A stretch of 10,972 bases of DNA, taken from positions 1 to 10,972 of the forward strand of contig JALQPE010002659.1 of the NCBI GenBank assembly GCA_030407315.1, in the 5' to 3' direction. The notes beneath the pieces were generated by a model, which worked only from the letters and a program-made list of their open reading frames with translations, was not told where the DNA came from and searched no databases. Source of the stretch: Asparagopsis taxiformis (taxonomy: Eukaryota; Rhodophyta; Florideophyceae; Bonnemaisoniales; Bonnemaisoniaceae). Numbering within the stretch: the first letter of the stretch is position 1; the number at the start of each line of letters is the position of its first letter. Below are positions 1-8,171 of the stretch, one piece after another. Both the position numbers and the translations under genes were made by a program.

Positions 1-66
1 TGCTCATCCCAGTCCTTTCGCTCTTCGTCGATGTAATGGCGCAGCGTCGCGACGATTGTACGAGTC
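1..66. other. Flanking DNA upstream of the retrotransposon
   Basis: These 66 bases lie before the first base shared by the two LTRs and have no counterpart before the 3' LTR. They are therefore host DNA or an older element into which this copy inserted. No gene or motif is recognisable. A target-site duplication would consist of the last four to six bases here (for example GAGTC at 62-66) repeated after the 3' LTR, but the window stops at the LTR end, so it cannot be tested. Confidence 0.6.
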
Positions 67-728
67 TGTAGTATACGTGGCAATTCCGAAATTGCAATAT
101 TTACGTTTTCCGCGGAATTCGAATTTCGGCGGACACGACCGATGACAGCAATGCTCGTGCATTGCTGGGCGCATGCGCCGCGCGCAACGGCACACGTGTG
201 CAACGAACGTACTGGCAACGGCCCAACGACCAACGGGTCCCTACGTGTGACCCACAGGTCCTTTCCCATTCGGGGACGTTACGAGCAGTGTTTCACTGTA
301 AAGCGAATGCCATCGTGGCCATATAGGTATTGGCATCGTGCCGGGAGGGAAAGGGACAAGACAACGATCGAGCAACGGCTCTAGTCTACGACTGACTTCT
401 ACGTTTACGTTTACGTTTTGCCTAACGAGGCTTCGTCTCCGTCGAGCTGCGTACTCCCTACCCATCGCCGCACGTAAGGCTGATTGCGTGTAGTGCCTCC
501 GGGCTTGGTCGAGAGCGCCTCCGGTGACGTACCACCTCGTGTGCTAACGTAATCCTCGCGTGGATGTTGCGTCGTTGACGCTCGTGTCTACTCGCTAACC
601 ACTCTACCTTCCTACCTAACATACAGTCAAAACACCAGCGGGTGTGACTTCTCGTTTCGTTTTCGTTAAGGACAGCGTGCGTGTCCGTGCTCGTACCAGC
701 TACTACGTCTACGAACTATCGTTCCACA
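67..728 (+). repeat. 5' LTR
   Basis: Direct repeat of 10315-10972. It begins TGTAGTATAC and ends TTCCACA, giving the expected short inverted termini TGT...ACA. The copies share essentially the whole length. Differences are mostly one-base length changes (for example near 97, 216, 255, 284, 351, 565, 630), with few clear substitutions. About 355-565 appears identical to its partner. An ATATAGG TATA-like string lies at 321-327 and a (TACGTT)3 run at 400-418; both recur in the 3' copy. By family knowledge the LTR carries the promoter and polyadenylation signals, but I see no canonical AATAAA. Confidence 0.95.
321..327 (+). promoter_or_regulatory. TATA-like element in the 5' LTR
   Basis: ATATAGG sits in the first half of the LTR between the short direct repeats CATCGTGGCC and CATCGTGCCG, and is preserved in the 3' LTR at 10569-10575. 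The position fits a core promoter at the U3/R border. This is inference only, as no start site is visible. Confidence 0.3.
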
Positions 729-1013
729 CTGGTCTCTCGACTAGAAGTTGCTACGAGCATAACGACAACCACCGAGGTTGAGCTCTTTTACGTTAACGAA
801 AAGCTTACGTGCTACAGACGACGGTCTATGAATTACGCTGTGTCGAATTCCAGCGCGTCGCCCAGGCAACCGTTGCCAACGTCAGCGGACGCCGAAGCCG
901 ACGTGGCCTTGTCAGCAGAAGCGATCTTCGCGACTGATCGATCTATCCCCGCCGGAATATCGAGGCGATCGGCCAGCTACCACGTACGGTAGCACCCGTT
1001 TGAGTCCGTGAGT
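729..1013 (+). other. Untranslated leader, possible upstream gag start
   Basis: This stretch between the 5' LTR and the preferred gag start holds no recognisable domain. The frame used by gag from 1014 is open upstream back into the LTR, with an ATG at 828, except for one TAG at 990-992. Gag could therefore start at 828 if that stop is a read error or is suppressed. Otherwise the stretch is leader, where packaging and dimerisation signals would be expected. Confidence 0.45.
730..747 (+). other. Putative primer-binding site
   Basis: TGGTCTCTCGACTAGAAG begins one base after the last LTR base (728). A PBS starting with TGG, complementary to a tRNA CCA end, is expected exactly here. The primer tRNA is not clear. 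The first 11 bases differ at only two positions from the complement of animal-type tRNA-Tyr 3' ends as I remember them, but the match stops after that. No strong 18-base match to a common tRNA comes to mind. Confidence 0.45.
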
Positions 1014-2954
1014 ATGGACCCCCAGCAAACGCGCGGTCAGCTCAACGAAGGGAACGTGACTCCCACGGCACTACGTGTAGTGTACGAAGACCTTCGAGGT
1101 CACATCGAAAGGGCGAGCGACGCGGCCGGTCGACGAAGCCGTAAGGCAGAGGACTCGGAGTCTCGGAGCGCGAAGCTCGTGCGTTACGTGAACGCTCAGC
1201 GAACCCTCGAACGTCAGGAAAAACGAAGATTTACGAAACCACCACTCTCTCGCCGTGAGGGAAAGACTCGACTCGTTTGTCGTAGTATTCAACGAAATCG
1301 TCGCCGGACGTTCCCGCTCCGCCGAGCGGGAAGCGATCCGAATTACTACGAAGGCTCGCGCGCCTATAACTCGCAATCCTCCCTGGCCGTTCCGGGAGGA
1401 TCCCCACCAACACCGGCCGACGGTCCGACGACCCCGACAAACGTACGGAAGGGGGGCGACAGTGCAACGAGCCATCGCCCACCCCGACGAGACGCCACGA
1501 AGGCATTCGTTTTAACGATACGCCAGACCACGCCGCGGTCCGTCTGGACGCAGCACGTGCTGCGCAATTCGATACGAGAGCTCCCCCGCCACGTGAGACG
1601 TACATTCCGTGGCTGGGTACGTTCGGCACGACGGACACGCGAGTCCACGAAAAACGAACGTGCCGACGCGGTACGCTTACCAGGGAACGCCCTCGGACCC
1701 GTTTGCCACGCGTTGGCAGAGCACACACGAATGCTCGACGCATTTGCGAACGTGGTGTCGTACCGCATGTACCGACCTTAACGATGTACGTGAACATCTC
1801 TACGTGAACGAGAGTCAAAGCGTACATAGCTCAAACGTGAGCTGGAGGGGACTTTTCCCTACGTTAAGCCGTTTCTCCGGCCGGAATCCGATTACGTTAC
1901 TCGGATTCCTCGCCCAAATACGTGATGGGTTCAGCACACTCGGAGTGTGCGAGGGTGAGTGGCAGTACGTGCGCTGCACTTCTTCCTCGAAGGGGACGCC
2001 CGACGGTTCTACGATTCCCAGTGTACGACTGGTGTGATCACGACTGATCCGACGAAGAGGTTCTCGTGCCTCCACGTAATCAACGCGTTGATCAAACGAT
2101 ACCTGCAAGACGACGTGCTGCAGGAGCCTACGAACAAAGGTCACGATGATCACGCAGAGTCCTAACGAGGACGAGAATCAGTACGCTGATAGATATCGAC
2201 ACCGCCACGCGGGCGTGTAACTACGTGTTTACGGATCGACTCCTCGTTCACCACTACGTACGTGGTTTGCTCCCTCGACGCGGGCAGCAGTGACGGAACG
2301 ACTCCGGTCACTCCCCGAACGAGAGAGGAACGACCTCACCGTTGTGAGACGATTGCGACGGCCGAAGGAACGACCTTCCGTGCACGTACGGCAGCTGTCG
2401 CGTCAGCCGCGAAACGAAAGTGCGGTTTCCGGTGAAGCCTACGTTGGCTATTTCCGACCACGAGTCGAGGAAGTTCGCGGACTACGATGAGTCCGCGTAC
2501 TACGTAATGAACGGGCTACGAGCCCAGTTACCACGATGGTAACCCGAACATCCCCGCGAGGGACGACGACGACGTGTCGCTCGCTGCGGCTCACGTGTGC
2601 CGAGAATTTGGAGGCGATCCTCTTCACGAACAGGCCGCCGCCCAACGATACGAAAACGGCAAAACGAAAACCGGACGAGCTCGAAGCTCGATTGAACCGT
2701 CCATGCGAGGACGTACCGAAGCTCACGAGCGAGCAGACGCAATTGGCGCACTCCGTAATCCCGAATGATTACTGGACGCTTTGTCGTGTTGGTCATGCCG
2801 CGAAGATGGCCACTCGACGTTTACGTGTCCGCGTCTGACGCCAGATCAACGGATCTTTTTCGCGTACAAGTACTACCTCTTCCACGTGAGAGCAACCCAC
2901 GTCAGGCTGAGTACTTCCGCCACGAATGGCCAAGCGTCACCAGGAACGACCTGA
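1014..2954 (+). pseudogene. gag: gag: capsid core plus nucleocapsid zinc knuckle, frame-disrupted
   Basis: Structural polyprotein that assembles the virus-like particle and binds genomic RNA. I chose ATG 1014 (start of MDPQQTRGQLNEGN) because it follows the last stop in that frame; ATG 828 is an alternative. The N-terminal part, open to 1781, is charged and Arg-rich with no known fold, and 1255-1512 also reads plausibly in a second frame. The capsid core is recognisable in pieces: SGRNPITLLGFLAQIRDG and GEWQYVR (to about 1971), then LHFFLEGDARRFYDSQ and VINALIKRYLQDDVLQE (1974-2130), VTMITQSPNEDENQYADR (2140-2193), and ATRACNYVFTDRLLVHHYV (from about 2207). These lie in three frames, so one-base indels fall near 1973, 2135 and 2195. 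The zinc knuckle at 2787-2828 closes the protein. The domain assignment rests on the Retrotrans_gag-like pattern and the knuckle. Confidence 0.8.
2787..2828 (+). other. Gag CCHC zinc knuckle (nucleocapsid)
   Basis: CWSCREDGHSTFTC reads as C-X2-C-X4-H-X4-C, with Cys codons at 2787, 2796 and 2826 and His at 2811, all in one frame and with exact canonical spacing. Such knuckles bind the element's RNA for packaging and chaperone primer annealing. It is followed in frame by PRLTPDQRIFFAYKYYLFHV, a stretch I associate with gag proteins of oomycete and fungal Gypsy elements (recollection). The frame then ends at TGA 2952-2954. Confidence 0.88.
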
Positions 2955-3603
2955 TGAGCGAGGGAACGTGACCCCGCGGAGGTACGGCACGCCGCCTACG
3001 ATACTCCGAACCCCAATCGTGACGGGGGAAGGCCCTTCGACAGGCGCCGCGGCGACTTTACGTAATGACCGACGTGACCCCCGCCCGTGGGCGACCGAAC
3101 GAAATGGCCAGCGTAATGGCCGCAGCGGAGTCTACGTGACGACCTCCGCTGACGAAACACCACTCGAGGTGGAAACGAGTCACGATGACGAACGAGCTTC
3201 GTGGGCTCACGACGACAACGGTGTCGAACGGCCCCGCGCCGGGAAACGACCAGGCGATGTAGGTCACGAGCCACCCACATCGCCTGAACCCTTACGTAAA
3301 AGGGGGACGACCGACGTCGATGATTGGTCCTCCGCAGGTCACCATGAACGAGAGCTACGTAAAGCTCACGGCCGCGAAGGCCAACTCGAGTCACACGACA
3401 CCCGACGTGGGGGAAGAAACGAAGTCCGACGGGACGAACGAACCTCACACGAAGAGGAAGCCTCGCAGACGAGCGAGACGACGCGCTACCCGGAAGCACG
3501 ACGCTTCCGAGCGCGAGAAAGCCAAGCACGCGGCTTATACGAAGCGTGTCGACGCAAAAGAAGCCCATACGGGCTCACACGGATGAAAGCGACGAACCGC
3601 TAG
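2926..3603 (+). CDS. Hydrophilic gag-pol linker, open frame without known domain
   Basis: An open frame of about 225 codons overlaps the end of the gag knuckle frame by a few codons in a different frame and stops at TAG 3601-3603, just before the protease. It is extremely hydrophilic, rich in Arg, Glu, Asp, Thr and Pro, with no hydrophobic segment, metal site or catalytic motif. Over 3320-3586 an alternative frame is also open and rich in Lys, Arg and Ala, so the true frame there is uncertain. The most likely role is a disordered spacer between nucleocapsid and protease in a Gag-Pol polyprotein. The start given is where the frame resembles coding, not a convincing initiation site. Confidence 0.5.
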   Translation: MAKRHQERPDERGNVTPRRYGTPPTILRTPIVTGEGPSTGAAATLRNDRRDPRPWATERNGQRNGRSGVYVTTSADETPLEVETSHDDERASWAHDDNGVERPRAGKRPGDVGHEPPTSPEPLRKRGTTDVDDWSSAGHHERELRKAHGREGQLESHDTRRGGRNEVRRDERTSHEEEASQTSETTRYPEARRFRARESQARGLYEACRRKRSPYGLTRMKATNR

Positions 3604-3661
3604 CGAAGACGTAGACCCGCGCGCCGGTCAGGACCGAACCGTTGGGTCCTCGAGGGCATAC

Positions 3662-4060
3662 GTGCCTACTTGCGTCGAAGCATTTATAGTGTCCGGAACG
3701 ATCGGACTAGACCTCAACGTGATGAGGGCGATTACCATCGCGATGGATACGTGCAGCGGCTACAACTTGATACGAACAAGTTTTACTACCCTACGACTGG
3801 GTCGACCGCTGTCTACGTGACGAAGAGCTACGAAGCTCGGAGACGCCAACGGGCCGCGTTGCCTATCGAAGGCGCCATCCTGCTTCGTGTCAGGTTGGGA
3901 ACTCGCTGTTCCGCGTAAAATTCTTCGTAGCCACACGCTGGCCGTTCCCGTTATAATGGGTACGTCGTTCATGTCGAAGCATGTCGATGCTATACGCTGT
4001 CGAGCGCAGACAATCGACCTCCATCGGGGGGATACATACCCATTATCGCGGAGGGCGATA
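3662..4060 (+). pseudogene. pol: Retropepsin-like aspartic protease, frame-disrupted, DTC instead of DTG
   Basis: Processes the Gag-Pol polyprotein. The N-terminal part reads VEAFIVSGTIGLDLNV, then ITIAMDTCSGYNLIRTS, where the active-site loop D-T/S-G is expected. Asp is at 3746 and the third residue is Cys (TGC, 3752-3754) instead of Gly (GGC would be one G-to-T change). Downstream, LFRVKFFVA (from 3906) and, in another frame, TLAVPVIMGTSFMSKHVDAI (from 3935) match the flap-distal hydrophobic-ILG-type region of Gypsy proteases. There is at least one one-base frame change near 3933, and others between 3775 and 3900. If the Cys is real, this copy's protease is probably inactive. Confidence 0.72.
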
Positions 4061-4194
4061 CGACGACTCCCGTACGAGGAGGGGGAAGAGACGAATCCAA
4101 ACGTGGAACACCCGAAGCGCCGCGAGCGTAACGCGGCCGCGAAATCGGCCGAGCCGAACGTTCTCGGTTCGCCATGACGAAGTACACACGCGTG

Positions 4195-4445
4195 TACCGG
4201 CGATGTCGCAACGGACCGTCAACGTGACGACGGATGCGACCGGACTCGTGTTCCTCGAACCGAAAGCGTCGGTGCAATTCGGCATGGGCTGCGCATAGCC
4301 AACGGAGTGGTCGACGTAGGACCCGAGAGAGACGTTCTCTATTATCGTGTCGAACTTCACGAAGAAGGACCGCGAATTGCCGAAAGGCGCAACGATCGCG
4401 TACGCGGTACGCTCCCCGCTGGGAATCGTCCCCACTCAAGCGTGA
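4195..4445 (+). pseudogene. pol: Conserved pre-RT linker domain of pol
   Basis: Between protease and RT many Gypsy Pol proteins carry a small beta-rich region with motifs of the type GL-I-NG-VD and VSNFT-K--LPKGT. Here the pieces are NVTTDATGLVFLEPKASVQF (to about 4280), GLRIANGVVDVGP (from 4286), and IIVSNFTKKDRELPKGATIA then YAVRSPLGIVPTQA (4341-4442), the last stopping at TGA 4443-4445. The three pieces occupy two frames, with switches near 4283 and 4330. The function of this region is not well defined. It supports continuity of Pol from protease to RT. Confidence 0.65.
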
Positions 4446-4519
4446 GGGCGGCGAAGCCCTCGCGAAGGTCTTGAACCTACCGCTAGTCGACGCGACGACA
4501 CGGACGAATACGAACGGGG

Positions 4520-5560
4520 TTGGGCGACGAAACGCCAGACCCGTTGGTCAACGAAAAGGGGAACGACCCCGCCACGGATTGGCAGTCGACAATCGATTTG
4601 TCGCACCTCGACGACGAGGATTTACGAAAGCGCATCAACGAGATGCTAGCTACACATTCGTCAATGTGGCGAGCGGACGCCTCGGCGAAATCAATGCTAC
4701 GGAGCATCGGATCGAACTCGAACCGGGCACGCGGCCCATACGTTCATGCCCTATCGTCAGGGTCCGGCTTTACGTACGATAGCCGAGGAGCAGATCACGA
4801 AGATGCTCAACGAAGGGGTTATCGAACCCGCGTCCAGCGAATGGGCGTCACCAATCGTGTTGGTGCCGAAGAAGGACGGATCCTTACGTTTCTGTGTCGA
4901 TTACAGGCGTTTGAACGCGAAAACGATCGCTGATTCGTACCCGCTTCCTCGTATGGAAGATTGCCTTGATTCGTTGGCGACGCCGCCATCTTCACGACAC
5001 TCGATTGTAACGCCGGTTACTGGCAAGTGCCCGTCTCCGCCGAGGACCGTGATAAGACAACGTTTACGTCTTTCATGGGAACGTATCGCTACGTGCGAAT
5101 GCCATTCGGGCTACGAAATGCCCCCGCTACGTTTTCAGCGGACGTTGGACATCATCCTCTCCGGAGTCCGAATACGTGGGCAATCGTGCCTGGTCTACTT
5201 AGACGACGTAATCGTCTTTTCGAAAGACCTCGAGTCTCACCTGGGTCACGTTGACCAGGTGCTTTCCCTGCTACGCGCAGCGGAGTAACGTTAAAGCTCA
5301 CGAAGTGCTCGTTCTTTCAACCACGAGTTGACTACCTGGGCACGTGATTACCCCAGGGAAGCTGCACGTTGCAGCACGGAACAAGGAAGCCTTTCGTACG
5401 GCTACGTTCCCACGCGACAAGACGCAATGTCGATCGTTTTTGGGCGCGGCCAACGTTTACCGCCGTTTCGTAAATGCGTATGCCGAGATCGCTCGGCCAC
5501 TCAACACGATGTTGAAGAAGGACGCCTCCCCCGATTGGACGAACCCACTAACGGCGCAAA
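4520..5560 (+). pseudogene. pol: Reverse transcriptase domain of pol, frame-disrupted but catalytically complete
   Basis: RNA- and DNA-dependent DNA polymerase. The region opens with WQSTIDLSHLDDEDLRKRIN (from about 4580) and GRLGEINATEHRIELEPGTR, then RT motifs in order: EGVIEPASSEWASPIVLVPK with KDGSLRFCVDYRRLN (4815-4920); LDCNAGYWQVPV with the first catalytic Asp at 5003; TSFMGTYRYVRMPFGLRNAP (to about 5128); and the catalytic YLDD box at 5196-5207 followed by VIVFSKD. The thumb continues with VTLKLTKCSFF, and with the connection motif RSFLGAANVYRRFVNAYAEI at about 5430-5490. Frames change near 4665, 4752, 4978, within the T4 run 5132-5135, at 5281 and at 5341-5343. All three catalytic Asp are present and no nonsense codon lies inside the conserved frame. 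Confidence 0.92.
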
Positions 5561-5579
5561 CGAATGCGTTCGAAACGTT

Positions 5580-6002
5580 GAAGACAATACTGGTGTCGCA
5601 CCAGTATTGCACCTTCCGAAGGCGGGACGCCCGTTCATGATCGATACCGACGCGTCGGCGTATCAGCTGGGAGCTACGTTGCTCCAGCAGCAGAACGAGA
5701 CAAGCCCACGAATGGGTGCCGATTGGGTACTGGTCGAAGACCCTCAACGAAACCGAACGCGGTTACTCGGCAACCGGAGCGCGAGTGGTACTCCGTCGTC
5801 TGGGCGATAACGTCGCTCCCGACCCTACGTAGAGGTCAGCGATTTACCGTACGTCGGATCACGAAGCCTTACGTTGGCTGATGACGTTAACGGACGCGTC
5901 CGGACGACTACTACGATGGAGGCTACGCGTTGCCGAATTCGATTTCGAAGTTACGTACAGGCCTGGGCGCGTGCACCAGGTACCTGACGCTTTATCACGT
6001 GT
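5580..6002 (+). pseudogene. pol: RNase H domain of pol, frame-disrupted
   Basis: Degrades the RNA strand of RNA:DNA hybrids and generates the plus-strand primer. The motifs carry the four acidic residues of the DEDD centre: FMIDTDASAYQLGATLL with Asp at 5649; EREWYSVVWAI with Glu at 5783; SDHEALRWL with Asp at 5857; and PGRVHQVPDALSRV with Asp at 5986. They are spread over three frames. The middle part (5690-5855) alone needs several one-base shifts, as EWVPIGYWSKTLNETERGYS sits in a different frame from the Glu motif. The sequence TLTDASGRLLRWRLRVAEFD is typical of Gypsy RNase H and clearly places this after RT. Confidence 0.88.
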
Positions 6003-6480
6003 GATATCTACGTATGACGACGGTCGACCCGTCGACGATGACGTACCATCGTACGGGGACGCGGTCCTCGTGACGACTCGCAGTCGGCGACAACCCACAC
6101 GAAATGGGCAAGGACGAACGACGTCCGTACGTAAAAAAGGCAACGAATGCCAGGGGTCACGACGACCCGTCGAACGAGACTCGTGATGAACGAACATCAG
6201 CCACGACGGCTGGCCACGATGGCCTCGAGTTCAACCGCGACGCGACGCTCGATGACGTTCTCGACGAGGAACCGGATTTCCTCGACGAACAGCGCGCTGC
6301 CGAAGACGATTCGGCACGCGTGCCACCAGCTGACGTTCAGCTTCCCCATTACGAGGGACGAGCTTAATCGAAGCTCAACGCGAGGACGCGTTCTGTCAAA
6401 CGATACTGACACGACAGTCCGAGACGCAGGACGCTGCATTCTTCGAAGGCCACGATGGCCTACTCCGACGCCGGAACCCT
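6003..6480 (+). pseudogene. pol: Acidic connector between RNase H and integrase
   Basis: About 160 codons join the last RNase H motif to the integrase zinc finger. The first part (to about 6100) is Asp- and Arg-rich. Then 6104-6367 is open in another frame with a strongly acidic run (DATLDDVLDEEPDFLDEQRA). The reading then continues into DAFCQTILTRQSETQDAAFF, in the frame that leads to the integrase. Gypsy Pol commonly has a variable tether here followed by a helical stretch before the zinc finger. No catalytic function is expected. Confidence 0.55.
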
Positions 6481-7480
6481 CACGATGAGGAACGTACACA
6501 ATCGTTGTGCCGGCTTCGTTGCGGCCGCGGCTGCTGGAGTTAACGCACCACCACGTCCTCGCTGGACACCCGGACAAACGCGTATGTACTACACTACCCC
6601 TACGGAGGACGTACTACTGGCCCGCGATGGCCGCCGACATCCACGCAACGGTACGAAACTGCGTTGGATGTGCGAAGAACCGCGTGAAGCTTCGCAAACG
6701 GACGAACCCGTTACGTTTATTCCCGGCTACGGAGCCGCTGCGAGACCTATGTATCGACATACTAGGTCCGCTGACGAAGACCACGCGTGGCAACCGATTT
6801 TATTCTCGTTATAACGGACCGCTTCACGAAGCTGACTAGAGTCGTACCTCTACGAATATCGATTCCGCCAACGTGGCGAGCGCGTTCGTCAACGCGTGGG
6901 TCTTCTCGTATGGACCCCCACGGACGCTCATAAGCGATAACGGAAAGCAGTTCGCTGCTAAGTTTTTCCAGCGCGTCTGCAACGAAATCGGCGTGACGAA
7001 CGTCTTTACGTCGACGTACCACCCCCAAACGAACGGGCAGGTGGAGCGCTACAACAGGACGATCCTGGCGATGCTGCGCAATTACGTGAACGAAAACCAG
7101 AACGACTGGATCGATCGCATCGGCGTTTAACGTTTGCGTACAACACGCATGTGCATTCGAGCACGGGCACGACGCCCTTCGATTTGATTCTCACGAATCC
7201 ACCGCCACCGTTGGCGCTACACACGTCGGTAACGAACCGCGAACTACCCGACGGGGGAGGGCGAGCCACTTACGTGCGTGAGCTCGCCACAACGATGGTA
7301 GCGTATCGAACGCTGAAGGCCGCGCAGGCACGTTTTATAAACGATTTCGACAAACGAGTCCGTGTCTCGAAATCGAAACATCCGTGCGCGGGAGAATACG
7401 TATTCATCGACCCGACGGACGGGACCACGAAGGGCACGAAGCTCGGCAACCACGCGTTGGGACCGTTCCGCGTACTACGT
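6481..7480 (+). pseudogene. pol: Integrase: HHCC zinc finger, DD35E core, GPF motif, frame-disrupted
   Basis: Inserts the cDNA into the genome. The zinc finger is complete in one frame: His codons at 6546 and 6567, Cys at 6660 and 6669 (THHHVLAGHPDK ... CVGCAKNR). The first catalytic Asp is in LCIDILGPL (6756). The second is in LISDNGKQF (6936), and the Glu in TNGQVERYNRT (7044), exactly 35 residues later. The C-terminal part has FAYNTHVHSSTGTTPFDLIL and the GPY/F motif as LGNHALGPFRVLR (GPF 7460-7468). Frames switch in the T4 run 6798-6801, near 6850, near 7127 and after about 7470. All catalytic and zinc-binding residues are present. Confidence 0.93.
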
Positions 7481-7585
7481 AACGTACGAAACGTTCGTCA
7501 TACAACGAGGAGACGTAGTTGAACGTGTCACTCGGACCGCGTTGCGTACGCGCCAACGCCGGCGAACGCGCCCACCGCGGAGCCA

Positions 7586-7770
7586 ATGATGCACCGAGGC
7601 AGACCTCGACAAGAACCGCGACGGTCCGCGTATGTAGTAGACGATCTACTGAACCACCGCGTAACGAGCCGGCACCCTAGATTCCTCGTGAAGTGGGTCG
7701 GGTATCGTAACCCTTACGGTGGAACCCCGCCCGGAACGAAATCTGAAGAGGAGCGCCTCTCGATACTTCG
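7586..7770 (+). pseudogene. pol: C-terminal chromodomain of integrase
   Basis: YVVDDLLNHRVTSRHPRFLV followed by KWVGYRNPYGG (from 7631) matches the chromodomain pattern Y-VE-IL-HR----YLVKWKGY. The aromatic-cage positions are Tyr (7631) and Trp/Tyr in KWVGY (7694, 7703). The third strand and helix, normally TWEP-ENL, are recognisable only after one-base shifts: a Trp codon at 7720-7722 in one frame and NLK from 7740 in another. In chromoviruses this domain reads modified histone H3 tails and directs insertion to heterochromatin (family knowledge). The sequence just upstream (about 7530-7585) is Pro/Ala-rich linker. The domain is short, but the match in order and position is good. Confidence 0.78.
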
Positions 7771-7918
7771 CACGCGTGCGACGAGCAACAACGTGAAAAG
7801 GCCACGACGGCCCCCGAAAACGCACACGAGCGTCGTGTTAAGCGCACGCGGCGCGACGTTTGCACGATGCAACAACGAAGGCGACGAGCCGCACGAACGA
7901 GAAGCGAAGGCACAACGA

Positions 7919-7952
7919 GTGGCCGGGACGTCCACCCTTGCGTTGGGGGGGG
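7919..7952 (+). repeat. PPT-like duplicate after pol
   Basis: GTGGCCGGGACGTCCAC at 7919-7935 is identical to 10281-10297. In both places a G-rich tract follows: G8 at 7945-7952, and the real polypurine tract at 10298-10310. This looks like a second copy of the plus-strand priming context located soon after the chromodomain. It may be an internal PPT or the relic of a duplication. Confidence 0.6.
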
Positions 7953-8153
7953 CGCGATGCGTGCTAGAGCCGTCGCTCTTTTCGTTTTCGACACCATACG
8001 TTGGTGGAGGCACGAGCGCCAACGAAAGATTGGACGACGAGTCCACGCGCGGACGATTCACACGATGTGAAGAGCCACGACTGGCTCGACAGTGTTGACC
8101 GTCCCACGGGCAAAGGTGACGACACCACGGGCCACGGACGGACAACACGTCAG

Positions 8154-8171
8154 ATTTTTCGCGCGAAAAAT
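8154..8171. repeat. Perfect 18-bp palindrome
   Basis: ATTTTTCGCGCGAAAAAT is its own reverse complement over all 18 bases. It stands out as AT-rich arms around CGCGCG in a GC-rich region. It could be a protein-binding dyad or a cruciform-prone site; the function is unknown. Confidence 0.7.

Noticed and set aside
400..418. TACGTT repeats as a telomere-like or microsatellite array
   Set aside because: There are only three units, identically placed in both LTRs. It is more simply part of the LTR sequence.
1231..1827. Minus-strand open frame of 198 codons opposite gag
   Set aside because: It is antisense to the recognisable gag region, has no domain, and its composition is explained by the opposite strand.
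2996..3568. Minus-strand open frame of 190 codons opposite the gag-pol linker
   Set aside because: It is Arg/Val-rich with no motif; low stop density on this strand follows from base composition.
6211..6460. Recurrent GGCCACGATGGCC-type palindromes as a dedicated repeat family
   Set aside because: Similar short strings occur around 6216, 6448, 7800 and in the LTRs, but contexts differ and several lie in coding sequence. I cannot separate them from composition bias without counting.
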